DNA from: Bradyrhizobium sp. ARR65
GTDB taxonomy: Bacteria > Pseudomonadota > Alphaproteobacteria > Rhizobiales > Xanthobacteraceae
Direction: 5' to 3'
Length of the DNA stretch: 64,000 nucleotides
Assembly: GCF_000472385.1 (NCBI RefSeq)
Contig: NZ_AWZU01000001.1
Span: forward strand, 308,501 to 372,500
Under the pieces are notes generated by a model, which did not search any database, was not told the origin of the DNA, and saw nothing but the letters and a program-made list of their open reading frames with translations. How positions within the stretch are numbered: the first letter of the stretch is position 1; each line of letters opens with the position of its first letter. A program made the position numbers and the translations under genes. Positions 17,217-25,745 of the stretch are shown piece after piece.

Positions 17217-18353
17217 TCACTTCGCCAGCACCTGCTTGCCGATCTCGTCGATGGTGTTGACGCCGCACAAGCCCATGGTGGTCAGGAGTTCCTTGCGGAT
17301 AATGTCGATCGCCTTCTCGACGCCGGCCTGTCCGCCGGCCCCTAAGCCATAGGCATAGGCGCGGCCGATCATGCAGGATTTTGCGCCGAGCGCGAGCGCG
17401 CGCATCACGTCCTGGCCGGAGCGGATGCCGCCATCGAACATGATTTCCATCTTCGAGCCGACCGCGTCGACGATTCCCGGCAGCACCTCGATCGAGGACG
17501 GCGCGCCGTCGAGCTGACGGCCGCCATGGTTGGAGACGACGATCGCCTGCGCGCCGACCTTGGCGGCTTCCAAGGCATCCTCGACGTCGAGGATGCCTTT
17601 GAGGATCAGCTTGCCGGGCCAGATGTTGCGGATCCAGTCGAGGTCCTTCCAGCTCAATGAGGTGTCGAATTGCGAGGCCGTCCATTCCGAAAGCCGGTTG
17701 AGGTCCTCGGTATTTTTGACGTGGCCCGCGATGTTGCCGAAGGTGCGGCGCTTGCCTTGCAGCACGCCCGCGACCCAGGCGGGTTTGCTCGCGAAATCGA
17801 TCAGCTTCGACAGGGACCACTCCGGCGGCACCGTCATGCCGTTCTTGATGTCGGCATGGCGCTGGCCGATGACCTGCAGATCGACGGTGAGAACCAGCGC
17901 GCTGCATTTGGCCGCGATCGCGCGCTCGATCAGCGCTTTGATGAAGCCGCGATCCTTCATCACATAGAGCTGAAACCAGAACGGCTTTTGCACATTGGCG
18001 GCGATGTCCTCGATCGAGCAGATCGACATCGTGCTCTGTGTGAACGGGATACCGGCCGCCTGCGCCGCGCGGCAGGCGTGAATCTCGCCGTCGCCATGCT
18101 GCATGCCGAGCAATCCCACCGGCGCCAGGATCAGGGGCAGGGACGAGGGCTCGCCGAGGATGGTGGTCGAAGGATCGCGCTTGGAGACGTCGACCAGGAT
18201 CCGCTGGCGGAATTTGATCTTCTTAAGGTCTTCGCTATTGGCGCGCAGCGTCTCCTCGGCATAGGAGCCGCGGTCGGCGTAGTCGAAAAAAGCTTTCGGC
18301 ACGCGCCGCTTGTGCAACAGGCGTAAATCTTCGATACAGGTGATATGCTTCAT
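17217..18353 (-). CDS. lldD: FMN-dependent alpha-hydroxyacid dehydrogenase (LldD-like)
   Basis: The ATG at 18353 gives 378 residues beginning MKHITCIEDLRLLHKRRVPK, the standard start of L-lactate dehydrogenase / glycolate oxidase relatives. Visible landmarks are FFDYADRGSY, APVGLLGMQHGDGE, FWFQLYVMKDRG, the catalytic VVSNHGGRQLDGAPSS (His is the base, Arg binds the carboxylate) and the phosphate site FDGGIRSGQDVMRAL. It oxidises a 2-hydroxyacid, most often L-lactate, passing electrons to the respiratory chain. The exact substrate is not certain. The in-frame start at 18476 overlaps the divergent small gene and adds non-family residues. Confidence 0.88.
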   Translation of the reverse strand: MKHITCIEDLRLLHKRRVPKAFFDYADRGSYAEETLRANSEDLKKIKFRQRILVDVSKRDPSTTILGEPSSLPLILAPVGLLGMQHGDGEIHACRAAQAAGIPFTQSTMSICSIEDIAANVQKPFWFQLYVMKDRGFIKALIERAIAAKCSALVLTVDLQVIGQRHADIKNGMTVPPEWSLSKLIDFASKPAWVAGVLQGKRRTFGNIAGHVKNTEDLNRLSEWTASQFDTSLSWKDLDWIRNIWPGKLILKGILDVEDALEAAKVGAQAIVVSNHGGRQLDGAPSSIEVLPGIVDAVGSKMEIMFDGGIRSGQDVMRALALGAKSCMIGRAYAYGLGAGGQAGVEKAIDIIRKELLTTMGLCGVNTIDEIGKQVLAK

Positions 18354-18437
18354 GGACGTTTCCGGTCCCTTTAGTCCCGTCTTGTATTTCGCGAACGCGG
18401 TGTCATCTAGCACGGTTGAGGGCGTCGCCAAATCTGA

Positions 18438-18635
<198 letters not shown>

Positions 18636-18823
18636 CAGCCCGACATAACCGCAAATTCCAGCGTTAACAAGACCTTAACGAGCCGGTCGCCGGGGTAGGC
18701 CGTAATGATTAATCATTTTTTTTGAAGCCATTTTAGTGACAAAGGCATTATAAGACCCGGGAAAGTGGGACTAGGGGCCTTCTCGCAAGTTATGCGAGCA
18801 CTGGGGGCTTTTCTGGGGGATAT

Positions 18824-20167
18824 ATGAGCCGCAACTATTTCGGTACGGACGGAATTCGGGGACGTGCCAACGGTCTGATCACGCCGGAGCTGGCGCTCAA
18901 GGTCGGCCAGGCCGCGGGCCTGGTGTTTCAGCGCGGCGACCATCGCCATCGCGTCGTCATCGGCAAGGACACCCGCCTGTCCGGCTACATGATCGAGTAC
19001 GCCATGGTGGCCGGCTTCACCTCGGTCGGCATGGACGTGCTGCTCGTCGGCCCGATGCCGACGCCGGCGGTGGCGATGCTCACCAAGTCGATGCGCGCCG
19101 ACCTGGGCGTGATGATTTCCGCGTCCCACAATCTGTTCGAAGACAACGGCATCAAGCTGTTCGGCCCGCAGGGCTTCAAGCTCTCCGACGATGTCGAACG
19201 GCAGATCGAGCAGTTGCTCGACGAATCGCTCGACCGGCGGCTGGCACAGAGCGCCAGTCTGGGTCGCGCCCGCCGTATCGACGGCGTTCATGACCGCTAT
19301 ATCGAATTCGCCAAGCGCACGCTGCCGCGCGACCTCTCTCTCGACGGTCTGCGCGTGGTGGTGGATTGCGCCAACGGCGCCGCCTACAAGGTGGTGCCGG
19401 AAGCGCTGTGGGAGCTGGGCGCCGACGTGATCTCCATCGGCGTCGAGCCCGACGGCTTCAATATCAACAAGGAATGCGGCTCGACCGCGCCGGAAGCGCT
19501 CTGCCGCAAGGTGCGCGAGATGCGCGCCGATATCGGTATTGCGCTCGACGGCGACGCCGACCGCGTCATCCTGGTCGACGAGCGCGGCCATCTGGTCGAT
19601 GGCGACCAGTTGCTCGCCGTCATCGCGCAAAGCTGGAAGGAAGACGGCCGGCTGGCGCGGCCGGGCATTGTCGCCACCGTGATGTCCAATCTCGGGCTGG
19701 AGCGCTTCCTCAAAGGCCAGGGCCTCGAACTCGTGCGCACGCCGGTCGGCGACCGCTACGTGCTCGAGCGGATGCTGAGCGATGGCTACAATCTCGGCGG
19801 CGAGCAGTCCGGCCACATCATCCTGTCGGACTATGCCACTACCGGCGACGGCTTTGTCGCCGCGCTGCAGGTGCTCGCCGTCGTGCAGAAGCTCCGCCGC
19901 CCGGTCTCGGAAGTCTGTCACCGCTTCGATCCACTGCCGCAAATCCTGAAGAACGTGCGCTATCGCAGCGGCAAGCCGCTCGACGATGCCGACGTCAAAT
20001 CGGCGATCGTAGACGGCGAGCAGCGGCTCAACGGCCATGGCCGGCTTTTGGTCCGCTCCTCCGGTACTGAACCCGTGATCCGCGTGATGGGCGAGGGCGA
20101 CGATCGCATCCTGGTGGAAGAAGTCGTCGACAACATCGTCTCGGCGCTGGGTCAGGCCGCCGCGTAA
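18824..20167 (+). CDS. glmM: Phosphoglucosamine mutase
   Basis: 447 residues. The N-terminus [28 protein letters not shown] is diagnostic. The phosphoserine site is [18 protein letters not shown], the Mg-binding loop is [13 protein letters not shown], the sugar-binding loop is [19 protein letters not shown], and the phosphate-binding loop is [16 protein letters not shown]. It converts glucosamine-6-phosphate to glucosamine-1-phosphate for peptidoglycan and lipopolysaccharide precursors. In many relatives glmM follows ftsH-folP; here it stands alone. The upstream 190 bases include a small hairpin (CTCGCA / TGCGAG at about 18781-18797). Confidence 0.95.
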   Translation: MSRNYFGTDGIRGRANGLITPELALKVGQAAGLVFQRGDHRHRVVIGKDTRLSGYMIEYAMVAGFTSVGMDVLLVGPMPTPAVAMLTKSMRADLGVMISASHNLFEDNGIKLFGPQGFKLSDDVERQIEQLLDESLDRRLAQSASLGRARRIDGVHDRYIEFAKRTLPRDLSLDGLRVVVDCANGAAYKVVPEALWELGADVISIGVEPDGFNINKECGSTAPEALCRKVREMRADIGIALDGDADRVILVDERGHLVDGDQLLAVIAQSWKEDGRLARPGIVATVMSNLGLERFLKGQGLELVRTPVGDRYVLERMLSDGYNLGGEQSGHIILSDYATTGDGFVAALQVLAVVQKLRRPVSEVCHRFDPLPQILKNVRYRSGKPLDDADVKSAIVDGEQRLNGHGRLLVRSSGTEPVIRVMGEGDDRILVEEVVDNIVSALGQAAA

Positions 20168-20189
20168 GATTCTGCCGATCGAGCCACTT

Positions 20190-20226
20190 GCTCCTCCACC
20201 TCTCCCCGCCGGGGAGAGGTGGAGGG
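20190..20226. repeat. CTCCACCTCTCCCC palindrome (family E)
   Basis: CTCCACCTCTCCCC pairs perfectly with GGGGAGAGGTGGAG around GCC. It lies 22 bases after glmM and could end its transcript. Confidence 0.85.
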
Positions 20227-20363
20227 CTTTCGTGTGGCGGCACAGGTGGGTCGCTGACGATTGCATCGCAGCTATCGGCTATTGCCAGTGGTGCGCATCG
20301 GCTTCGCGCGTTAGTTACAGCGCATTGATATTCTGCGCTGCCGCGCCTGCCGGGAATGCTGCT

Positions 20364-21617
20364 TTGAACAAAGCCGTTATTGTCTCCAAGAAAGCACCAA
20401 CCGAAAAAGTCGTGCTGACGGATGCCAAGGCTTCGTTCGCAACGAAAGCCGCCGGTCCCGCCTACGTCGTGCTTGCCGGCATCAGCTTCTCGCACTTCCT
20501 CAACGACACCATGCAGTCGTTGATTGCGTCGGTGTATCCGATCCTGAAGGACAATTACGCGCTGGACTTCGCGCAGATCGGCCTGATCACGCTGGCGTTC
20601 CAGTTCACCGCCTCGCTACTGCAGCCGATGGTGGGACATTTCACCGACAAGAAGGCGCAGCCGTTTTCGCTTTCGATCGGCATGGGCTCGACCTTCTTCG
20701 GCCTGCTGCTGCTCAGCATCGCGCACCATTACGTGGTCATCCTGATCGCGGCGGCGATGATCGGACTTGGCTCCGCGGTGTTCCACCCGGAATCCGCACG
20801 GATCGCGCGGCTTGCTTCCGGCGGCCGCTACGGTTTCGCGCAATCGGTGTTCCAGCTCGGCGGCAGCTTCGGCACCTCGATGGGCCCGGTGCTGGCGGCA
20901 CTCATTGTCGTGCCGTTCGGGCAGGGCAGCATCGCCTGGTTTTCCTCGATCGCCTTTATCGCGATTGTGCTCTTGTGGCGGATCGGTCTCTGGTACAAGC
21001 CGCAGATCACGGCGAGAAAGACCGCGCCGATCGCGCCCGAAGCGCATGGCCAGAGCCGCGGCACCGTGCTGCTCGCACTCGGCGTGCTGGTGCTGCTCTT
21101 GTTCTCCAAGCAGCTCTATGTCGCGAGCCTGTCGAGCTACTACATCTTCTACCTGATCGACCGGTTCGGCGTCTCGACGCAGGCGGCGCAAATCCATCTC
21201 TTCGTCTTCCTGGCGGCGAATGCGGTCGGTGCCTTTTTCGGCGGACCCTTGGGCGATCGTTTCGGCCGCCGGATCGTGATCTGGCTGTCCATTGTCGGCG
21301 CGCTGCCGTTCACGCTGGCACTGCCCTATGCGGGCCTTGCGGCGAGCGCCGTGCTGTCGGTGATCATCGGCCTTATCATCTCCTCGACCACATCCTCGAT
21401 CATCGTGTTCGCGCAGGAGCTGGTGCCGCATCGCTTCGGCATGATCTCCGGCGTGTTCTTCGGCGTCGCCTTCGGCATCGGCGGTCTTGGCGCGGCAGTG
21501 CTCGGCAAGGTCGCCGACTACACCAGCATCGAGTTCGTCTATCAGGTCTGCGCCTTTCTGCCGGCGATTGGCCTGTTCGCGGTGTTCCTGCCGAAATTGC
21601 CGCAGCACGCGCGGTGA
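20364..21617 (+). CDS. MFS transporter, fosmidomycin-resistance (Fsr) type
   Basis: About 417 residues from a TTG at 20364 (GGGAA lies upstream). The frame is open back to 20232, but the additional N-terminus is not family-like; no ATG is available until inside the first helix. Twelve membrane helices are predicted. The first carries YVVLAGISFSHFLNDTMQSLIASVYPILK, characteristic of Fsr proteins, and GLGSAVFHPESARIARLASG follows. The internal repeat has GDRFGRRIVIW, the MFS loop motif. Members export fosmidomycin and other compounds; the natural substrate is unknown. The start codon remains uncertain. Confidence 0.83.
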   Translation: MNKAVIVSKKAPTEKVVLTDAKASFATKAAGPAYVVLAGISFSHFLNDTMQSLIASVYPILKDNYALDFAQIGLITLAFQFTASLLQPMVGHFTDKKAQPFSLSIGMGSTFFGLLLLSIAHHYVVILIAAAMIGLGSAVFHPESARIARLASGGRYGFAQSVFQLGGSFGTSMGPVLAALIVVPFGQGSIAWFSSIAFIAIVLLWRIGLWYKPQITARKTAPIAPEAHGQSRGTVLLALGVLVLLLFSKQLYVASLSSYYIFYLIDRFGVSTQAAQIHLFVFLAANAVGAFFGGPLGDRFGRRIVIWLSIVGALPFTLALPYAGLAASAVLSVIIGLIISSTTSSIIVFAQELVPHRFGMISGVFFGVAFGIGGLGAAVLGKVADYTSIEFVYQVCAFLPAIGLFAVFLPKLPQHAR

Positions 21618-21669
21618 AGCAGGCGCCTATCAAGTTGCAGAGCCGGACGAGCGCCTTCAGTCAGACCGG

Positions 21670-21756
21670 TCATTGCGAGTATCGAAAGCGACTAACCAAT
21701 CCAGACTGCATCCGTGGCGAGATCTGGATTGCTTCGCTTGCGCTCGCAATGACGGC
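21670..21756. repeat. CATTGCGAGC palindromic repeat (family B)
   Basis: CATTGCGAG opens and CTCGCAATGACGG closes, with AATCCAGACTGCATC and GATCTGGATTGC inside. Related copies lie at 32334-32434, 55083-55170 and 56847-57006. The rest of the gap from 21618 to 22067 contains the inverted repeat at 21819-21858 and the promoter of the next gene. Confidence 0.8.
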
Positions 21757-21818
21757 GGAGGTTGGCGGAACGTCCTCCGATCCGCTTATCTCGGCCAATG
21801 CGCTAAAGCAGGCGGGAA

Positions 21819-21858
21819 GTAGCGAATAGCAGTCGTGCGCTCTTTTTCTATTCGCTAC
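21819..21858. repeat. Perfect 11-bp inverted repeat
   Basis: GTAGCGAATAG at 21819-21829 and CTATTCGCTAC at 21848-21858 flank an 18-base T-rich loop. It is not one of the other repeat families. Confidence 0.8.
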
Positions 21859-22067
21859 TCGCCGTCGCTGTTCGCCTTTCACACATTGTTAGGGATTGCC
21901 GCTCGCGCGCTCTCGCAGCGGTGTCGTTGCCGACAATCGTGACACAATATCAACCTTAAAAATTAGGGTTAAGTGCGGCTTAAGCTTTTCATGGCATCGT
22001 CCAGCCGTGGGTTTTCGACGTGGGGCTTTTGTTTTCGTGTGCCTCACCGGCCAAGAGGACGAAGCCA

Positions 22068-22931
22068 ATGCGTAGCGTTAAGTTTTTGATTGCCGCTGGA
22101 GCGGCCTCACTGTTTTCCACGGCGGCGTTCGCTGCCGATATGCCGATCGCGCCGCCGCCGATGTACGGACCGCCGCCAGTTGCGGATTTCGGCGGCTGGT
22201 ATCTGCGCGGCGATATCGGCATGACCAATACGCGCGGCAAGTTGTTCGCGCCCGCCTATAACGATTCGACGACCTTGTCGGTGAATCAGGTCGGCCACGA
22301 ATTCACCAGCGGAACGTCGTTTGACGTCGGTGTCGGCTATCAATTCAATAGCTGGTTCCGAGCCGATATCACCGGTGAGTATCGCTCTAAAGTGCATTTC
22401 AGCGGCAACGATTTCGCGAGGGTGAATTTCGGGCCCGGGCTTGGCGTGTTTCCGATCGGCGATACTTATAGCGGCGGCTTTTCGAGCTGGGTCGCAATGG
22501 TCAACGCGTATGTCGACCTCGGCACCTGGTGGTGTATCACGCCGTTCGTGGGCGCCGGCGTCGGTGCTGCCTACAACACCTTCAGTGGGCTTTCGGATAC
22601 CACGACGTTTCCTGCCAATCTTTCGGCCGCCGTCGGCGTTCCGCTGACCAGTCTGTACCAGGCGAATAGCGGCAGCAAGTGGGACCTCGCCTGGGCCGTT
22701 CATGCTGGCCTCGCCTATAAGGCCACGAACAGTCTGACCATCGAACTGGCATATCGCTATCTCGATCTTGGCAGCGCCATCACGGGCGGCGGTGCGACGT
22801 TCGACGGGACCACGAGCAGCCGGGCCTTCCAATTCCACGACCTGACTTCGCAGGATGTGCGGCTTGGCCTGCGCTGGACCTGCTGCGACCTGCCGCCGCC
22901 TCCACCGCCTCCGCTGGTCACCAAGGGCTGA
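22068..22931 (+). CDS. Outer membrane beta-barrel protein (Omp25/Omp31 type)
   Basis: 287 residues from the ATG at 22068, preceded by AAGAGGA. A signal peptide (MRSVKFLIAAGAASLFSTAAFA, cut before AD) is followed by a Pro-rich strip and GWYLRGDIGMTN, the first strand of the opacity-like barrel. Alternating strands include FDVGVGYQFNSWFRADITGEYR and SLTIELAYRYLDLG, and the last strand ends in VRLGLRWTCC. The C-terminus is an unusual run of seven prolines followed by LVTKG, not the normal aromatic end. Expected in the outer membrane as a structural or adhesive protein. Confidence 0.85.
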   Translation: MRSVKFLIAAGAASLFSTAAFAADMPIAPPPMYGPPPVADFGGWYLRGDIGMTNTRGKLFAPAYNDSTTLSVNQVGHEFTSGTSFDVGVGYQFNSWFRADITGEYRSKVHFSGNDFARVNFGPGLGVFPIGDTYSGGFSSWVAMVNAYVDLGTWWCITPFVGAGVGAAYNTFSGLSDTTTFPANLSAAVGVPLTSLYQANSGSKWDLAWAVHAGLAYKATNSLTIELAYRYLDLGSAITGGGATFDGTTSSRAFQFHDLTSQDVRLGLRWTCCDLPPPPPPPLVTKG

Positions 22932-22958
22932 CGAGCCCCGTCTCTCTTAAGCTTTGCT

Positions 22959-22988
22959 AACGGCGCGGGAGCTTTCCGCGCCGTTTTT
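22959..22988 (+). terminator. Rho-independent terminator after the first outer membrane protein gene
   Basis: A 10-bp stem (AACGGCGCGG / CCGCGCCGTT) with a GAGCTTT loop is followed by a short T run, 28 bases after the stop. Confidence 0.88.
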
Positions 22989-23065
22989 GCTGCGGCCCGC
23001 ATCTTCGCGCGCAACAACGTGCGACTACGCAGTGCGCGACAACCATTGGTTAAGGTTAACGAGCG

Positions 23066-23866
23066 ATGATCGGTGCGATGTTGAAGCGTTTTGATTGGAG
23101 CGTTGGGATGCGTGGGCTGTGGGTGGCGGTGGTGATGTGCGGAATGATGACGGGCGCGAGAGCCGCCGATCTCCCGATCCTTCGCGGCGGCTTCACCGAC
23201 GGGCTCAGCGCGTCTCATCCGAACTGGGAAGGATTTTATGTCGGTGGCCAGGCCGATTGGGGTTCGATCAGGTCGAGCATTCCTGCCAATATCAACGCCG
23301 ATCTGCAAGGCGCCTTCGTTCCGCCGCCGAACTACAGTTATGGATGGGCGCCGCTCGGGACGGCGCATAGCACGAATACCGGCTTTGGCGCGTTTGCGGG
23401 CTACAACGGTCAATGGGACGACGTCGTCCTCGGTGTCGAGGCGAACTACGTGCATGGCGGGTTTAGCGCCACGTCTAGCGGCACCGGCTATACCTACGAC
23501 TTGAGGAGCTTCCAGGCGACGACGATGACGCATTCAACTGCGACTGTCGGGGTGTCAGATTTCGGCTCGTTGCGCCTGAGGGGCGGCTACGCCATTGGAT
23601 GTTTCCTGCCGTACGGTTTTATCGGCGCCGGCTTTGGCGATCAGACGGTCGACCGCAGTGTTTCCGCCACCCCTGCTCCAATGCTGTCGCCTGCGACCTC
23701 GGCCAGCAAGGAGAAGCTGGTCTACGGATACTCGGCCGGCGTCGGCTTTGACGTCATGTTGGTCGGCGGGCTGTTTGCGCGCGCCGAGTACGAATATCAG
23801 CGTGTGACGTCGGATATCGAATCCAACATCAACACCGTACGCGCCGGCCTCGGCTACAAATTCTGA
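23066..23866 (+). CDS. Outer membrane beta-barrel protein
   Basis: 266 residues if started at 23066; ATGs at 23078 and 23108 are alternatives, and the last (MRGLWVAVVMCGMMTGARA) gives the neatest signal peptide. The mature part opens WEGFYVGGQADWGS, the first strand of rhizobial porin-like proteins, and continues with FGAFAGYNGQWDDVVLGVEANYVHGG, LRLRGGYAIGCFLPYGFIGAGF, and ends ARAEYEYQRVTSDIESNINTVRAGLGYKF with the terminal Phe needed for outer membrane assembly. It is a divergent relative of the gene just upstream. Function is not specified by sequence. Confidence 0.85.
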   Translation: MIGAMLKRFDWSVGMRGLWVAVVMCGMMTGARAADLPILRGGFTDGLSASHPNWEGFYVGGQADWGSIRSSIPANINADLQGAFVPPPNYSYGWAPLGTAHSTNTGFGAFAGYNGQWDDVVLGVEANYVHGGFSATSSGTGYTYDLRSFQATTMTHSTATVGVSDFGSLRLRGGYAIGCFLPYGFIGAGFGDQTVDRSVSATPAPMLSPATSASKEKLVYGYSAGVGFDVMLVGGLFARAEYEYQRVTSDIESNINTVRAGLGYKF

Positions 23867-23952
23867 GCCGACCGTTTCGTTTCGCGGCGAGCGGTGGTTG
23901 ACAGCGTCGCTGCCGCCTGTTGCTCTGTCCGCCCAAAGGCGGGACGGCAGAG

Positions 23953-24543
23953 ATGAAAATCTACGGCGACGGCAATTCCGGCAATTGCCTGAAGGTGAAA
24001 TGGGTCTGCGATGATCTTGCGCTGCCCTACACCTGGATCGAGGTCGATACGCTCAATCGCGAGACGCGCACGCCCGAATTCCTCGCGCTCAACAGTGCCG
24101 GCCAGGTGCCGATGGTTCAGTTCGATGACGGCCGGACCCTCGCGCAATCGAACGCGATCATCCGCTATCTCGCGCGCGGCAGCGATCTCATTCCCGCCGA
24201 CGACTTCGCCGCCGCCAAAATGGACGAATGGCTGTTCTGGGAGCAATACAGCCACGAACCCTATGTGGCGGTGTGCCGCTTCCAGATGCGCTACCTCGGC
24301 AAGCCCGCCTCCGATCTCGATCCCGACAAGGTCAGGCGCGGCTATGCGGCGCTGGCGCGGATGGAGCAGGAGCTCGCGGTGACGCCGTTCCTCGTCGATG
24401 GCGGTTTCTCGCTCGCCGATGTTTCGCTGCTCGCCTATACCAGGCTTGCGCATGAGGGCGGTTTCGAGCTCGACGCGTATCCCGCGATCCGGCGCTGGAT
24501 TGGCTCATGCGAGCAGCGTCTGCGGCTGCCGCCCGCGCCTTGA
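23953..24543 (+). CDS. Glutathione S-transferase
   Basis: The ATG at 23953 gives 196 residues beginning MKIYGDGNSGNCLKVKWVCDDL, with the Ser-Gly-Asn active-site turn. FLALNSAGQVPMVQFDDG contains the cis-Pro, and LAQSNAIIRYLA the Q/E-S-N contact. The C-terminal domain has FSLADVSLLAYTRLAHEGGF. The protein is close in type to the GST at 8766-9416 (both have N-x-x-G-Q-V-P). It is followed 14 bases later by a GNAT gene on the same strand, so the two probably form an operon. Confidence 0.87.
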   Translation: MKIYGDGNSGNCLKVKWVCDDLALPYTWIEVDTLNRETRTPEFLALNSAGQVPMVQFDDGRTLAQSNAIIRYLARGSDLIPADDFAAAKMDEWLFWEQYSHEPYVAVCRFQMRYLGKPASDLDPDKVRRGYAALARMEQELAVTPFLVDGGFSLADVSLLAYTRLAHEGGFELDAYPAIRRWIGSCEQRLRLPPAP

Positions 24544-24557
24544 GAGTCGAAAGGACA

Positions 24558-25025
24558 ATGATGACTGCCAGCTCCATCATCCTGCGCCGTGCCCGCCGCG
24601 AGGACGTCGGCAAGATCGTCGCGATGCTCGCGGATGATCCGCTCGGCCGCGGGCGCGAGCGGATCGAGGCGCCGCTGCCGGACTGCTATTTTCAGGCTTT
24701 CGCCAGGCTGGATGCCGATCCGAACATCCACCTGACGGTTGCGGAAGAGGAGGGGCATGCGGTGGGCTGCCTGCAGCTTTGCATCCTTCCCGGCTTGAGC
24801 TCGCAAGGCGCCTCGCGCGGCCTGATCGAAGACGTCCGCGTCGCATCGGATCGCCGCAGCCGCGGCATCGGCGAGCAACTCGTGCGCTGGGCGATCGCGG
24901 AGGCGCGCGCGCAAGGCTGCGGGTTGGTCGAGCTGCTCACGCATCACACCCGCCTCGACGCGCAACGCTTCTATGAGCGGCTTGGATTTTCGAAGAGTCA
25001 CGTTGGAATGACGATAAGATTCTAG
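24558..25025 (+). CDS. GNAT family N-acetyltransferase
   Basis: 155 residues starting at 24558, with AAGGA 3 to 7 bases upstream; the next codon is also ATG. The fold is recognised from IILRRARREDVGKIVAMLADD, then LIEDVRVASDRRSRGIGEQLVRWAIAEA, where R-R-S-R-G-I-G is the acetyl-CoA pyrophosphate loop, and ARRFYERLGF-like AQRFYERLGFSKSH at the end. The acceptor is unknown. It sits directly after the GST gene. Its length is typical. Confidence 0.87.
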   Translation: MMTASSIILRRARREDVGKIVAMLADDPLGRGRERIEAPLPDCYFQAFARLDADPNIHLTVAEEEGHAVGCLQLCILPGLSSQGASRGLIEDVRVASDRRSRGIGEQLVRWAIAEARAQGCGLVELLTHHTRLDAQRFYERLGFSKSHVGMTIRF

Positions 25026-25064
25026 GATGGCCGTCTGAGCTCGCGACGGGCACACACTTTGAAC

Positions 25065-25211
25065 CGTCATCCTGAGGCGTGAGCCACCGGGTCCGCGCGA
25101 AGCGCGGCCCGATGACAGGCTCCACGAGCCTCGAAGGATGATCGGCCCCGCTTCGGCAGCCGGGCCGTCGCCCTTCGGGACGCTTGCTACGCAAGCTCCT
25201 CAGAGTGACGG
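25065..25211. repeat. GTCATCCTGAGG ... CAGAGTGACGG repeat (family C)
   Basis: It begins CGTCATCCTGAGG, has a GCGCGAAGCGCGG hairpin, CGAAGGATGATCGGCCCC and CCGGGCCGTCGCCCTTCG, and ends CTCAGAGTGACGG. Copies in other gaps are at 43807-43901, 47546-47686 and, reversed, 59367-59492. Confidence 0.82.
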
Positions 25212-25293
25212 TGATGGTTGGGCAGCCGCTGCAGTAGAGGGCGGCCGCGCCTTAATTCGCGTTATTTCATCCGAAGGGCAGGGAGGCCGTGCA

Positions 25294-25581
25294 ATGTCTT
25301 CCATCCATCCTTTGACGGCGCTGGCCGTCGTGATCGCCACCGCGGCGACCGATGCGGTTTACGTGATGTTTACGTCGTCAGTGGTGGCGCGAAAACGCGT
25401 TCACGCGGCGACCTGGAGCAGCATCTGGTATCTGCTCTCGTCCTTCGCTGTCATCAGCTACACCGAGAACTGGATCTACGTGCTGTTCGCCGCCATCGGC
25501 TCGTGGATCGGCGCCTACGCGTCCATGACATTCCTGCACCGGCCCGGCGGCGGCGCGCCGGTGGGGGCTGCGCCGGAATAG
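25294..25581 (+). CDS. Small integral membrane protein (95 aa)
   Basis: The ATG at 25294 is preceded by GGGAGG; upstream in-frame sequence belongs to the palindromic repeat, so the longer reading frame is not real. The product starts MSSIHPLTALAVVIATAATDAVYVMF, then has TWSSIWYLLSSFAVISYTENWIYVLFAAIGSWIGAYASM, giving about three membrane helices, and a Gly/Pro/Ala tail. I recognise no named domain, though length and hydrophobic pattern suggest a conserved small rhizobial membrane protein. It stands alone before serC. Confidence 0.75.
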   Translation: MSSIHPLTALAVVIATAATDAVYVMFTSSVVARKRVHAATWSSIWYLLSSFAVISYTENWIYVLFAAIGSWIGAYASMTFLHRPGGGAPVGAAPE

Positions 25582-25662
25582 CGCGGGGCTTTGTTCGTGC
25601 ACGACCGTTCGCGTCAGTTCGTTGCCTCCGGCATCAATCGAACGTGAGGGTTGCGAACTTCC

Positions 25663-25690
25663 TTGACGTTTGCACCCGATTCCCTTATGC
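25663..25690 (+). promoter_or_regulatory. serC: Candidate housekeeping promoter of serC
   Basis: TTGACG at 25663-25668 and TTATGC at 25685-25690 are separated by 16 bases. Transcription would begin near 25697, immediately before the leader hairpin. Confidence 0.55.
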
Positions 25691-25693
25691 ACC

Positions 25694-25745
25694 GCGGCGG
25701 GACACCTCCCCCCAACGGGAGGCTTACTATCTGGAAGGGTAGACC
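25694..25745 (+). ncRNA. Candidate serC leader RNA motif
   Basis: Immediately after the predicted start of transcription, CCTCCC (25705-25710) pairs with GGGAGG (25717-25722) across CCCAAC. Then comes CTTACTATCTGGAAGGG, which includes the ribosome-binding site of serC. Position and sequence match my recollection of the short serC RNA motif described upstream of serC in alphaproteobacteria. A covariance-model search would settle it. Its ligand, if any, is unknown. Confidence 0.55.

Noticed and set aside
18713..20266. A 517-codon frame antisense to glmM
   Set aside because: GlmM motifs cover the plus strand completely; the antisense protein has no recognisable domain.
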